40,233 nucleotides of DNA from Helochares maculicollis (lineage: Eukaryota > Arthropoda > Insecta > Coleoptera > Hydrophilidae): positions 1 through 40,233 of the forward strand of contig JAWQRO010000389.1 in assembly GCA_033557835.1 (NCBI GenBank). Direction: 5' to 3'. The position numbers and the translations under genes are program-made. The number at the start of each line of letters is the position of its first letter. The first letter of the stretch is position 1. Below are positions 9,905 to 20,662 of this stretch, piece after piece. A model generated the notes under the pieces. It was not told where the DNA came from and ran no database searches. It saw only the letters and a list, made by a program, of their open reading frames with translations.

Positions 9905-11220
9905 TAGGTAGTCTTTCTGTCGAAGTCGGTTGTTAATTATTTACTCATCAATAACGCACGGTGTAAATTGCACCCACGTTCATTTTCTACCACGATAATT
10001 TTCCGAATGTATTATATAAGTGCTTAGCATCATTCTAACAAAAATTTTGAAAGCAACTGTATTTCAAAGTTCGTCTTTCACCAAGATGCGTGTATTACAA
10101 TTTGTTGCATTCACCAACTCCATGCATAAACTTATAATTGTGAATGATAGACGGGTTTTCCGTTACATATTGTACGTATCCTTCCTTCTTTGTAATGTAT
10201 ATGCTTCCTGTTCCTCTGTTAGTAGACTTCAGCATGTTGGAGTTATTTTTTGTGCTTTTTTTGGTTTTGTAAGAGCGTTTAATTATTTTGCTACGAATAA
10301 AATATTTTGGTTGACCTTGTGCAAATTTTGTCTCATTCAGAATATTTTTCCTGGTTCTGCGAATATGGCCAATTAGATGTGTAACAACCCTTTTGCAAGG
10401 AGAATATTTGGACTTGGCATTCAATTCCAACCAATTGCTTGAAAAAGAATCACGATTCAGTCACAAGTTGATTCCCCACCTACTGTGCTTTTCGTTATAT
10501 TGCTTTATTATTGACTGACAATGAGTACCAACTAACGATTTGTCTATTCTCAATTGCCGGTGTGGCTTAAATTGCTCTTGACATATTTTACTAACGTAGT
10601 CCACGAAGACGGCGAATTTGCCGCACTAATCATAATCTGAATATCCTGGTCATGTCAAACTGTTATAGTCCATCAAACGTAAAAACTTAAAAATCAATTG
10701 AAATCTATACCTATCAAACATTTTTCCACTTCACGGGATATTTTTTGAACCTTTACTCCAATAGGAGTTAATTGCCGGTCGTTTTGTGATGCTTACATGT
10801 AATAGAAAAGGTTCATTTCTACAGAAGTACCCATGAGTCCGCGATTGAACATCACTTCAAATTTGAACTAAAATTATTGCTTAGCATAGCGATTCGTTTC
10901 TGTAGCCATTGTAGTGATAAGCAGATTGGAAGAAAAAAATTGGAGATTCCACTAGTGCCAGATGCTGGTGCATTTTTAGAACCTAACTTGCCTGTAAAAC
11001 TATTTGATTCTCCAAAAATATTGATTATACTGGTAAAAATTGATCAATATTATCGCCATGGGGTCCATTTGCAATTAGTTCATCGTCATCACTGCCTCCA
11101 CAAATTGCACGTAATTTCTCACAAGGGATGATGAGATCATGTCATAGTCCCTTTCAGATAAATCAATCTGAATTTTTTTTGTACTCAGTCTAATATTTCT
11201 GTTGCTAACTTCTTAGCCAT
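9905..11220 (-). pseudogene. piggyBac-family transposase relic
   Basis: Read on the minus strand across shifting frames, the order matches a whole piggyBac transposase (DDE_Tnp_1_7 type). A start MAKKLATEILD lies at 11220. An acidic N-terminal segment follows (SDDDELIANGPHGDN, about 11090). Then come AINSYWSKGSKNIP, RYRFQLIFKFLRLMDYN, and VDYVSKICQEQFKPHRQL followed by RIDKSLVGTH near 10543, where the family has its first catalytic Asp as '(V/I)DE'. WGINL follows. The cleanest frame (10430-10095, 111 codons) carries THLIGHIRRTRKNILNE, KYFIRS, YKTKKSTKNN and IIHNYKFMHGVGECNKL, matching the 'GTIRxxRK' and 'YNKxMGGVD' blocks. LGERRTLKY and RMMLSTYIIHSENYRG end it. Stops and frameshifts are numerous. 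I could not find its terminal repeats. Confidence 0.8.
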
Positions 11221-11541
11221 GGTTGAATTTTGCTCGGAACTCTTCTTTGTACGGCAGACCTTAATACCGTAATACAATATATGAAATGCAACAATTTCTA
11301 ACTGACAGTAGGACTTCAAATTAAAAACAGGATATTTTCTTTCTATAATGCTAAAACTGTTACAACGCACTGCCATTACAAAAATAGTGAAAACTACAAC
11401 TCATAAAACCAATAAGTTCATTCTAATGATACTCATTAGAGTGACGCGCTAGGGTAGCGGGTTGTGCCCAAGAGATTAATTCTTGTCTTACGTTCGCGTA
11501 GGACCGGACATCTCTGTTTGTAAATGTTGTTTTTGGTTCCT
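11221..11541. other. Short gap between piggyBac relic and GKR-repeat ORF
   Basis: A GC-richer patch at about 11440-11520 (CGCTAGGGTAGCGGGTTGTG) has a SINE-like feel, but I could not fit A and B boxes to it. I recognise nothing else. Confidence 0.3.
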
Positions 11542-11642
11542 GCTAAATTCGAAAGTCTTTCGCATGCCTTCAATCAAGAAGGTCGCATTTGATTTAATCC
11601 TTAAAAGGTGTTGCGTTTGCCTTCCACCAGGAAGGTAACTTT
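11542..11642 (-). pseudogene. Broken tail of the GKR repeat array (units 2 and 3)
   Basis: Downstream of the stop at 11603-11601 the repeat continues. Unit 2 reads KVTFLVEGKRNTF-stop-GLNQM. Unit 3 reads ATFLIEGMRKTFEFS (11586-11542) in the next frame. Comparing units at DNA level, unit 3 has one extra T at its start (AAATGCGACC against AAAGCGACC), and the stop in unit 2 corresponds to TCA in unit 1. This suggests that the array was once longer and lost its end by a nonsense change plus a 1-base insertion. Confidence 0.5.
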
Positions 11643-11699
11643 CATATTAAGAATCTTTGAAAGAGTCTCTCGCTTGCCTTTAATAAGGAGGGTCGCTTT
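11542..11699 (-). repeat. 57-bp tandem repeat, about 2.8 units
   Basis: Units lie at 11643-11699, 11586-11642 and 11542-11586 (partial). On the plus strand each carries a short hairpin, GCCTTC...GAAGGT or a variant, at the same position. It underlies the repeated peptide described for the overlapping frame. Confidence 0.75.
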
Positions 11700-11780
11700 G
11701 TGTTGCTCTCCTGAAGCTGTAGCAACTTTCATGAAGCTGGCTAGTCCTAAGAGAAGAAAGAAGATTGCTGGGTAAGTCAT
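11601..11780 (-). CDS. Small secreted repeat protein with GKR sites (59 aa)
   Basis: From ATG 11780 the frame encodes 59 residues. Residues 1-22 look like a signal peptide: MTYPAIFFLLLGLASFMKV then ATA before SGEQ, an A-x-A cleavage site. The rest is a 19-codon tandem repeat. Unit 1 is KATLLIKGKRETLSKILNM and unit 2 starts KVTFLVEGKRNTF, then TAA. GKR is the classic amidation plus dibasic cleavage signal of peptide precursors, and it recurs at the same place in each unit. I do not recognise the family. A longer start at 11867 adds 29 residues, but they bury the signal peptide, so I prefer 11780. It sits beside the piggyBac relic with no visible link. It could be a young peptide gene, a truncated one, or a chance frame over a 57-bp tandem repeat. 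Confidence 0.4.
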   Translation of the reverse strand: MTYPAIFFLLLGLASFMKVATASGEQHKATLLIKGKRETLSKILNMKVTFLVEGKRNTF

Positions 11781-12809
11781 ATCTACCTTCTTTGCTATAT
11801 TTGTATGAATGCGAGCCAATACCTTTATTTCCTGTGCCAAGCAAAAAATTTGTGGCGCCCAGCGCATTCATCGTATTTAAATCACAAATCGATGGTATGT
11901 ATAAAAAATGCAATTTAAATGAATAGAAATTCTTGCAATTCTAGAATTTTATCAACAAACAGCAGCGCTGTAGCGTTTTTACACATTTTTGGCATCAGAA
12001 AAGAGAAGCGTAGCAATGCTTTGTCCCATTTTTGCCAGAACAAGAAAGAAGTTCCACACTCAAACGGTTTAAGTTCACTATGATGTTCTGTCACTTCCAA
12101 CCTCAGAACAAAATATGCGAGCATCTTAGGTACTTGGTTTAAAACATAAAAAAATTGACTAGTTTTTTCCTTAATTTTTTTAGAGCGAATTAATCCTAAT
12201 TTAACGCAATTATTGCTTGTTATATTTCTAAAGGCTAACTTTTTCTATCAATTTGGAACATCACGGCTGTTACTAATACTAATACTAAATTTGGTAACCA
12301 TGCACTTATATGGTAACTGTGTTCAAGATCACTAAGCACATAGTTCACATTCTCAGATGCGTTACACTATGGAAGTATCCACATTATTGAGACATTGTTT
12401 CTATTTCTAGAGACCTTTAATAATTGGAAAGCTTTTGAAATATTTTAATTTTTTTATCAATAACTCTGAGTTGCATTCGACGCCGATACGGATAAAACCA
12501 AAGTTGGCATTTAAACGTTAAAGTTTATGTTACATTACATTACTTTAAAACGTATTTTTACTGTACGTCTTTTTGACAAGAAATAAGAAAAAGACGATAA
12601 AAATGATACATTTTTTTAGTAATACCGCTCTTAAGCTAGATACAAAAGGTTGCAGAACATACAAGCCTCGTAAACACAAAATATCAGTTTGTTCAGTTAA
12701 TCGTATATAGGTTTTTGCAATAGAAGGGAATATTAAGTGGAGACACTCCAGATTATTTCTTAGTACACCTACTCGAGTGGCTTCATTTCTCCTGAATTAT
12801 CTGGGTATC
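11781..12809. other. AT-rich stretch, nothing recognised
   Basis: One 69-codon frame on the minus strand (12124-11915) starts at ATG but has no family features. I see no repeats of note. Confidence 0.35.
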
Positions 12810-12860
12810 TGACGTTACGATGGAGATGACGTGACGATGTAGGTGATGTCACGATTCATC
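12810..12860 (+). repeat. Three tandem 17-bp units with CRE-like cores
   Basis: The units are TGACGTTACGATGGAGA (12810-12826), TGACGTGACGATGTAGG (12827-12843) and TGATGTCACGATTCATC (12844-12860). Each starts with a CRE/ATF-like TGACGTNA or its variant, followed by CGAT. It may be a regulatory cluster or just a decaying minisatellite; no promoter is visible next to it. Confidence 0.75.
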
Positions 12861-13094
12861 GCATGGAATGCATTTGAAACGAAAGAGATATCCGAATCCG
12901 TTTAGTTTACGTCGCCCCCGTAATTCGTTAGAGATGGGGAAAAGTATGTAATTTACTGATAGGGATCAGCGCTGTTACGTCCAGGTGAAATTATGTGGGG
13001 TTTATGTGGGTGGTGAAGGGGGATTTTGGGATGGAATGGAACGCTGAGGGAGGTAAGGAAGGTACGGGGGCTTGAATCCGCTTTTGGTTGTGGA

Positions 13095-13304
13095 GTGAGG
13101 CTTGAGGAACTGGATGGGCAATTGGTGAAGTGGACTAGGGGCTGGAAAAAAGAGTCGGATTCGGAAAGTGGACGAGATTTGGAAGGTAGAGTACAGCTAA
13201 GGAAATAGAGTGAGGCTTAGAAATTGGTGTGTGGCTTAGAAATGGGAGTGGGCTTTGGAATATGGGGTGGGCGTTAGGAACTGTAGTGGGTTATGGAAGA
13301 TGCA
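13095..13304 (+). repeat. 19-bp G-rich minisatellite
   Basis: Five consecutive 19-bp units run 13210-13304 without an indel: GTGAGGCTTAGAAATTGGT, GTGTGGCTTAGAAATGGGA, GTGGGCTTTGGAATATGGG, GTGGGCGTTAGGAACTGTA and GTGGGTTATGGAAGATGCA. An earlier unit, GTGAGGCTTGAGGAACTGG, lies at 13095-13113, with more degenerate material between. The plus strand is strongly purine-rich from about 12980 to 13500. The open frames here (13026-13208 and 13255-13443) are by-products of the G-rich repeat. Confidence 0.85.
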
Positions 13305-14429
13305 ACGCGAAATGCTGCGAGTTGATGCAGCGGTTCGGGGAAAGCGATGCGGGAATTTCAAGGGAGTACGGATTGGTGAACAAAGGGTTTATTTTATGAG
13401 ATGGGATGCAAGAGGTCAGATGGAGGTAAAAGGTAAGAGGTGAAAATTGGGATGCACACGGGATATTGCGTTTCAGCGTCAGATTGGGCAAGACGGACGA
13501 ATGTACTGTCTACAAAAAAAAGGCCAAACCCGCTGGAGAGTGAGCTGTAGTGGGGATCGGAGTGTACTTAGGGATTTAAGAAGGCGAAAGCAGTTTGTTT
13601 GCATTTATTTGGAAAGCTAAAAAAATCTTCAAAGTGTTCCTTCCTTTGAGCAAACTTAGATTATTTACAATTTCCTTCCAAATATAAGTACATTATCTGG
13701 TCAGGACGGCAAAGGAACTCGAAAATTCACTTTGGATTCAATCAATTCGATTAAGGTTTGTATTGGGATGCAATGATCAAACAAACGAGCACGGCTTCGG
13801 GTTGCGTTTTCGCAAAAGAAATGGGTCTGAAACTTTTCAGTTTACTATTACAAGCGAGAGCCCATTTAAAGTGTCTGCATCTCATGTCCACAAATCCTCC
13901 CACAGGACGGTAAATTAGCGTGCAAGGGTATCGCAAAACTTATTTCACTTCAAGTTAAGCTACTAACTAAGATAACACAGAAAATTAACCGTTAAATTGC
14001 ATTGAGAACATCGAGCAATTCGATTTGATTAAACCAAAAGATCAACCATTACTGTCGCTTGATCAACTTTCAATAGCTGATGCGGGTTACCGCGTTTCCA
14101 AGATGTTTTTAGATGGTTTATTGAACGTATTCTTTCGTGGCGGTACGTTTTCCTGAAGTGTATTTTTATTTCAAGGATAGTAGCGCACCGTAAAGCTAAA
14201 GACCAATAACTATGGTGATTTGGATCCATTTTATCCGATGCTTCTATAACATTATGTGCTTTTAGATTTATGTAAAATAATTAGAAAATAATCAAGTTCG
14301 TCAATCATTCAGTTATGACATTATGAAAAAAAGCAAAATTGGAATGAAAAAGCGAGTAGAACAAAAACATCGATTCTCATAATTATGATTACTGTGTTGT
14401 CAATAAAGGTACTCGTCATAACGTTTCCT
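13305..14429. other. Non-coding stretch
   Basis: Purine-rich to about 13500, then AT-rich. Frames at 13751-13936 and 14029-14229 (both minus) show no recognisable motif. Confidence 0.35.
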
Positions 14430-14763
14430 ATATCACATAACTAATTCAACTGTTTATTTTAATCATGCAAATAGGTTGCAATATCTTGCCATCGTACAAC
14501 ATATAGACATAGTGACCGTTCCGCCTTTGATCTACAATTTTTTTTATCAAGGAATAAGGGCTCTCTGATATTCCAGCGGAGAACTTTTGATACGTACATT
14601 CAGTCACGTTTTATTAATTAATGTTCAGCTTCCAGATTGAACTTCCAGCTATGGGGATATGAATTTATCTGATAAAGTGTTGGTATTATTTGAGCTTGAA
14701 GGTCCGCATTAAGACTCGATGGATTCACATAATTAAATTTCGGAATTTCTGGGAGTTCATAGA
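14430..14763 (-). other. Protein-like but unrecognised segment in two frames
   Basis: Two adjacent frames on the minus strand look more protein-like than their surroundings. The first (about 14761-14618) includes YELPEIPKFNYVNPSSLN and YPHSWKFNLEAEH, then TAA with AATAAA close after. The second (about 14604-14443) includes NVTECTYQKFSAGIS, KIVDQRRNGHYVYML and YDGKILQPICMI, then TGA. A CCAG just upstream of the first could be a splice acceptor, but it lacks a good pyrimidine tract. It could be a terminal exon, a frameshifted relic of an unknown element, or chance. I do not recognise either peptide. Confidence 0.2.
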
Positions 14764-16624
14764 CTGGCTATATCGTTCCTTTTACTTTACCTTGCAGTAA
14801 ACACATAATTAATATCAGTGGAACGTTACTTTTAGTTCTGTATCCACATTTCTAGCAGAAACGTAATTCAAATCCGCGCACGTATGCAAATGATAATTCG
14901 CCTGTTTCGATATTTTTGCACGTGCATTAGAGGCCAAATAGCCATTTCAGGACTGGATTCAGATAATCTTTGACTCTACACTTCCCAAATTTCGAGGTCT
15001 TGTTTGTTTATGCGTTAATTACAATATTTGAAAAATATCGTTTGAGTCTTAGGTCTCAAAGGTTTAGAATATCTTAGGTGTTAATCCGCATTAATAACAC
15101 AGAAACCTGACTCTAAGCCAATGTACTAATTGTATTTTGCCAAGTGAATTTGCATAAGTTGCACGATAATTTCGCGTTTCTATTATCTGCTTGACGTTTG
15201 CAATTGTTGAGTCGACACGATAACTACAATTTGTTTTCGATTTGCTCATGAAATGATTCCTTAAGGGTCGCGGATGGAGTATTGAAGAGAGCAGGAAAAA
15301 CACGAAGATATATTGATAGTCACAAAGCTGCTTCCAAGACTTGTTAGATTGAGATTTAAGAAAAGCTTCATGAATGTTCCAAAAGCTGTCTTGAAATTGG
15401 GAGAGAAGACGAATGAACGTTAATACAACACATCACTGTCATAAATATTAAAGAAATGGATCTATAGTACTAGGAATTCAGGAGTTTTTTGTCCACTGAA
15501 GAATCAATCATTTGTTTAAGACTTAGAAACATATAGATTTATTTACGGTTCTGCAGGAACTCTATTAAGCCCCCTTTGTCTCTGAGCTTATGAAGACAAG
15601 AACCGTTTCAGAAGCAATATAGTCATATTGAGGAACTTCAACAGCAACTTACTATGAGCAAGAGAGTTGTGCATTGAGACGCACTAGGCTCTAGACACTT
15701 CTACTTCACGACTAGCGACAGATACTATGATAAGGTTGTCTAGATTCTGGAGTGCAGCGATACAAACGATTGACAATTCAAAAGATGGGCTGCAGATTGG
15801 ATCTCCTGGACTGGAATGTAGTGATAGCGATGATCCAGAACGTATTCAAATGCACAGGAATCCAAATTAGAGTTTGCTGTTAGGTCAAGATTAAGGGATA
15901 TAAGAAGTGTGACGATTTCAGCCATAGCCATATTCTGACATATTAAAAAAATACGATGTTTGCTGACCATTGTTGCCAAACAGTTGTGAACGACGGTGCT
16001 ATTTTGACCATAAACCAAATCCAAAAAGTACCGAGGAACCTGAAATAACTTCGGCTAGATTGAGACCATAAGTTTTGAAAAGGGGGACATGAAATTTCTC
16101 AGAATTCGCTCGTGCAAGAAAATATTGGAGCATCATTCTAAAAAAGTAGATAACGTATGAAAACCCGTTCGGTTGACGGGAGACAGGAATGCGGAAATAA
16201 GTTCTTCAACATCAAAAGAGTGTAACAATGTTATACATAAAGTCACAAAAATACAACATATCTTGCAGATTTATCTATAGTCAGTAAAATAAATATCACC
16301 AAGACCTTTTTGATTGCACTAAAAATTCCAGTATTCATAACAACTTACGTAATCAAATATCGGAGAACAAAGATAATGAGATACTACCAGAAAAATCTAA
16401 CGATCAGCGGAATATGAAAAATCTAAGTAACTATAAAGAAACAAATGGATTCAGATTAAATAAGTCATGACTTACTAATTTACCAACTACCAAAAATTTT
16501 TGGCATATACAAACAAGTGTAAAATTTAGCTGAAAGACTCCATATACTATAAATAAGTTAATTTCATGAATTTTTTATCTAAACTTCTTGTTGTTCTGTA
16601 TAAACTCAGGACTGTTTGCCTTAA
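14764..16624. other. AT-rich stretch, nothing recognised
   Basis: The frames at 15091-15303 (minus) and 15740-16024 (minus, 94 codons) show no domain I know. I see no terminal repeats or microsatellites. Confidence 0.35.
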
Positions 16625-17900
16625 TTGATAGTATACGTTTCTGTTTCAAAGATTCTATTCTCAATCTCATTTCTTGGCACTTTTTTGCATGCTTTTTCAG
16701 GATCGATGAACGGTAACTAGATTGTTTTGTTCAAATCTCTTACTTTCTCTGTCAGTTGTTTAACTGTGAAGTTATGATCCTGGGTGCTTCTACTTGTCCA
16801 GAATTCACTCTGTAATAGATCCCATTGCAACTCCACTACTTTCATCAAAAATTGTTCAAGAGTTAGCTCTTAGACAATATGTATTTTCAGTCCATTCACA
16901 TCCAAATTTTTCAAAATTTTTGTACAATAATCTGATCATGCCCTTCCTTTTGCAGCTTTTTATTGCACGAACTATCTCGACAATGTCCCTTTTAGGTCCT
17001 TCTCCTCGCACTTCATTTTCATCTCCGACATATAAGTAACCATTAGTCACTTCACTACATACTGAATTGTCGAAGTAAGATTTTCAGATGCCTCTTATAT
17101 CTTCCATTCTTCTTACTCACCCAGATTTCTTATTTGCTTAATTATTTCCCTCTTCTCCTTGGATCGAAATTTTTTCAAAAACCTATAGAATAACTCTGGG
17201 CTGGCATCGAGCTCTTTCTCCATCTTATACCCAAAGGTCTACCATTATTTTTCTTTCTCCTTCTTCATCATTTCTTTAGTTTTTATTCTTTTTTACTCGA
17301 TGTGTTTCACATTAGATTTACACTGCAAATACTGTTTTCAATCTTTGTTGCTCCTTTTTGAGTTCCTGATTTATAGTCTCACACCAGCAGTACCATTTTT
17401 TTTTCTAATTTTATTGTTTCATTTATCGCTCCATATTGCTTTAGCAACTTTATACGTCCTTTCTTTAAACAAGGTCCGTATCTATTATCAGTTTGTTTTT
17501 CAATGTTCGCTACAAAATATATATTTTCCGGTATCGTCTGATATTCACAATTTATTCCTTGGTTATTCGATTGGGAGATTTTCCTTCACATCAGTATTAT
17601 GTTTGGTGGTGCCAATGTGTGTAGTTGCTTGCACTAAAAAATTGTCAGTCTTCGGTATTTTTCTCACTCTCATAATTAGGTTCTTTTGACCGACTTTCTG
17701 TTAATTAGTACATAGTCTATTATTGAATTCTCATTCTTATTGTTAAATACTTTCGTGAGCTACTCTGTGGCTGAGAATCATATTCACACCCAAAACATTA
17801 TTCTGCACGCAAAATTGATTATTCTTCCTATTCTATGCTCTTTTCTATTTCTTACGTTTTCACCATTATTACCCATCACGCTCTACACGTTATTGACTCT
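16625..17900 (-). pseudogene. Non-LTR retrotransposon relic (endonuclease to reverse transcriptase)
   Basis: On the minus strand, through stops and frameshifts, I read an ordered set of non-LTR landmarks. NGENVRNRKEHRIGRINQF and FCVQNNVLGVNMILSHR (17870-17750) match the endonuclease block 'NGxRLxEFCxxNNLxVxNTxFxHR'. MYVLINRKSVKRT matches 'IDYVLVNRKxxKxV'. Further on, EIVRAIKSCKRKGMIRLLYK with NFEKFG matches 'EVxxAIKxLKNGKAPGPDGIxxELLK'. Finally HNFTVKQLTEKVRDLNKTI leads, after a stop, into LPFIDPEKACKKVPRNEIEN (16710-16655), which matches 'AFVDLEKAFDRVPR', reverse transcriptase motif A with its catalytic Asp. Nothing recognisable follows. The clade is not resolved. It is a 5'- and 3'-truncated dead copy. 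Confidence 0.6.
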
Positions 17901-20662
17901 GTTTCTGACTCTCTCGTAAAGATATTTATGAATACGCCAACCTATGAATTAAATCAACATTCTCACACATAGAAAAGCGTTGAAAGTAGTTGTGATGTTT
18001 CAATGTGAACAAATGAACACATTTGTTGACTAAATACAAATGGAGTTTTTTTGCACAAATCCTATGAAGAAGAAAAGCTAACATTTTACGTATCTTGACT
18101 TCGGTTGAGCGTCTCTCTAAACTTTTTTACATTTAATAAGAATATGCAGCATTAATTACCAGTGCAATGTTTAACAAAGAACGTAAAGTGTGCAAGAGAG
18201 AAAAATTGATTTACGTAGATGCACTTCCACGACTAGATTTTCAGTCCGACTTTTAGTATTTATAACATTATTGCTGGTTTTCATTTCAAGACCTTCGATC
18301 TATGAAATATTCCAAGTACAAATTGCAAATGCAAATACAGAAATATATTGAATTTTCTTTGAAGTTTTGTACGCATAAATCTAAATATCTTACGTAGAAA
18401 ATAATGTGAAAAATCGTGCAAAACAGGATAAGCCACTATCCGCATTGTGTTGACATAATTTCACTGTATACGCAATTAAATATCACATCATGTATGAGAT
18501 GATTCTATATTATTCCTGGAAGTATAATGCTGCTATATACCCATGCCATAATTAGAAAAAAATTACATACCACGTACGCTTGTTCACAGAATATGAAATA
18601 ACATCCGACGTAAAAATCAATGTTTTCGCCAATTGATCAAAATAATCATAAAACTCGCCAGTTAAGTGCTCTACTTGTCCTTATCACGCGAATCGAGCAA
18701 TTTACACGACTTAACATAAATTCAATTTTTTTTGTAAATACAGAATAATGTGATTGGTTAGAGGGAGCGTAATTAGTAACGGCGCTGGCCATCGATCACC
18801 CTTATCTAAATGATCGTAATGTCTGTATAATAACAGCGTGATATTATACATACTGAAAATACGTTCGATTGTTGCTGAGCGGCGGACGTATGTCATGCGT
18901 CGTGACGCTGCCACTGTGGACTAGCGGATCGCCGCGGCAAGCCAAGATTTGCCACGTACAGACCTGGAACGAATTTCGGAAGTCCTACGCAGAACGGCGT
19001 CTTGATTATAATAATAACAGTAACATAATAAGAAAAATGAAAATAAAAATCGCATTAGATGTAATTACGTTGATGCAAAACTTCTAAATTAAAGTCTATA
19101 TTTTATACTTACAGAGTAAACTACAAACAACGTTATATACCATCTGGACGTCGGACAGATTAAATTCTCATAAATGTTAAATCCGGGGCGAAAGTCAACT
19201 TCAGCTTGTTTTCCAGGGCTTTAAAATATTTTGATGTCGATTTAGGCATTTTTGCATAGAAATTACGTTATTTGAATTATGTTTTCGTTTAATTTCGGAG
19301 ACGACAACTATGAGAAAATAAGAGTAACTGGATACGTTCGCCACTTCTGGATGTGTGAGAATCGCACGATTAGTTAAATTCGCCGTTTTCATAAAATTTT
19401 GTTCTTTACTGTTCGCAAGTGCAAAGACATTGGCCAACTATACGTTGAATAGTAAACAAAATGTCAAAATTATGAAAACTCTAACATTTATGAACACGAA
19501 ACTGCGGTCAATTAGTAGTAGTATTATATTCTTTCATTTAAGCGCTTGAAATACACTTGATTCCTACAAGATGGTCATTATGGGACTTTAACCGAGTTAA
19601 TTATAGCTTTAATTGAGAAAGTGGCTCATGAATAAATCATACGAAGTCTGAAAGATTGTTTGAACTCATAATACTTAAATTTAACGAACAAAAATCATAA
19701 AATCCAGGTAATTACTGTGTCATGTCTACAAAATAATTATTCTACATTTGCAAGAGAACTTCTTGGTCATACAAATAAGAAATCATATAAAGGAGTGTAA
19801 ATGAAGAAAACAGTTAGTGCGACATGCTTTTAAAAACGAGAAATTTTTTCAGAACGCAAGAAATTTATTTGTTTTCGTTGGGTATTCTAATATATTTTAT
19901 ATATTATGGAAATTTTTCGAATAGGCATTTAATTGTTCATGATCTTCTGAAAAATTATCCATAATTTAAAAATAATCAGTATTTTTGAAGGTATATAAGC
20001 TTGACAAAAGAACAGAAAATCGGAAATTGTATCAGTTATGCAAAAAATTCGTGCAGTTTTTATTTAAACAATGACCCATAGGTATTGTTTTGTTTATGTT
20101 ATGATAGCATTTGTTGTCATTTCTTTTTGTATGTGTTTCAGTTTTAAATAAGTTTTATGACAATTCGTGTAGTGAAATAGTTTTAAATTTCTTTGAATAA
20201 AAAGTTAATACTTGACATAGAAATAGCCGAACACTTAAAATCTCCACCTACTTTTTTGACATCCTGACATTTTAATTATACAAAATTGTCTTCCTTGGTC
20301 TACGCACTGTGAATAATCTGTCTTAAGTACAAGTCTGTCTATAAGTTCTGTTTTTTATTTTAAGAAACTGGTAAAAATTAGTTAACTTATGTAAATATAT
20401 CAGATTACAAGTAAATAGTCAATATAGAATAGTGATTGTAACCATGATATGAATTAAGGGAGTCAGTGTATTTGTCTCGAGACTTCGTTTGGTTCATCAT
20501 GACTATCAAAAAGTTAGCAGGGAAAATATTCGTTTTCGGATAACTGCATCGAGGATAAAACCTATAAGGATTTTATTTTGGTGCCGGGAAGTTTTTTGTT
20601 TCAAAATTGTTACTTAAAATAAATTAGACCAATAATGCAAGAATCACTATCATGTCAAAACA
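17901..20662. other. Mostly AT-rich, with one CpG-rich block at 18865-19010
   Basis: No gene recognised. The block at 18865-19010 is clearly GC- and CpG-richer than its surroundings (for example GGATCGCCGCGGCAAGCC) and is open in several frames on both strands. It could be an exon or promoter. The frame at 19201-19437 (minus) has no known motif. Confidence 0.35.

Noticed and set aside
10086..10376. 97-codon plus-strand frame with an upstream TATATAAG
   Set aside because: It is antisense to the best-preserved piggyBac frame, whose motifs explain the open reading frame.
11440..11530. SINE or tRNA-like GC-rich patch
   Set aside because: No convincing A box, B box or tail; no second copy noticed in the window.
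13026..13443. Two plus-strand frames and one minus-strand frame in the G-rich region
   Set aside because: They are produced by the 19-bp minisatellite and purine bias, which remove stop codons.
17300..17689. 129-codon hydrophobic plus-strand frame
   Set aside because: It is the antisense of the decayed A-rich non-LTR relic; the T-rich complement produces Phe/Leu codons.
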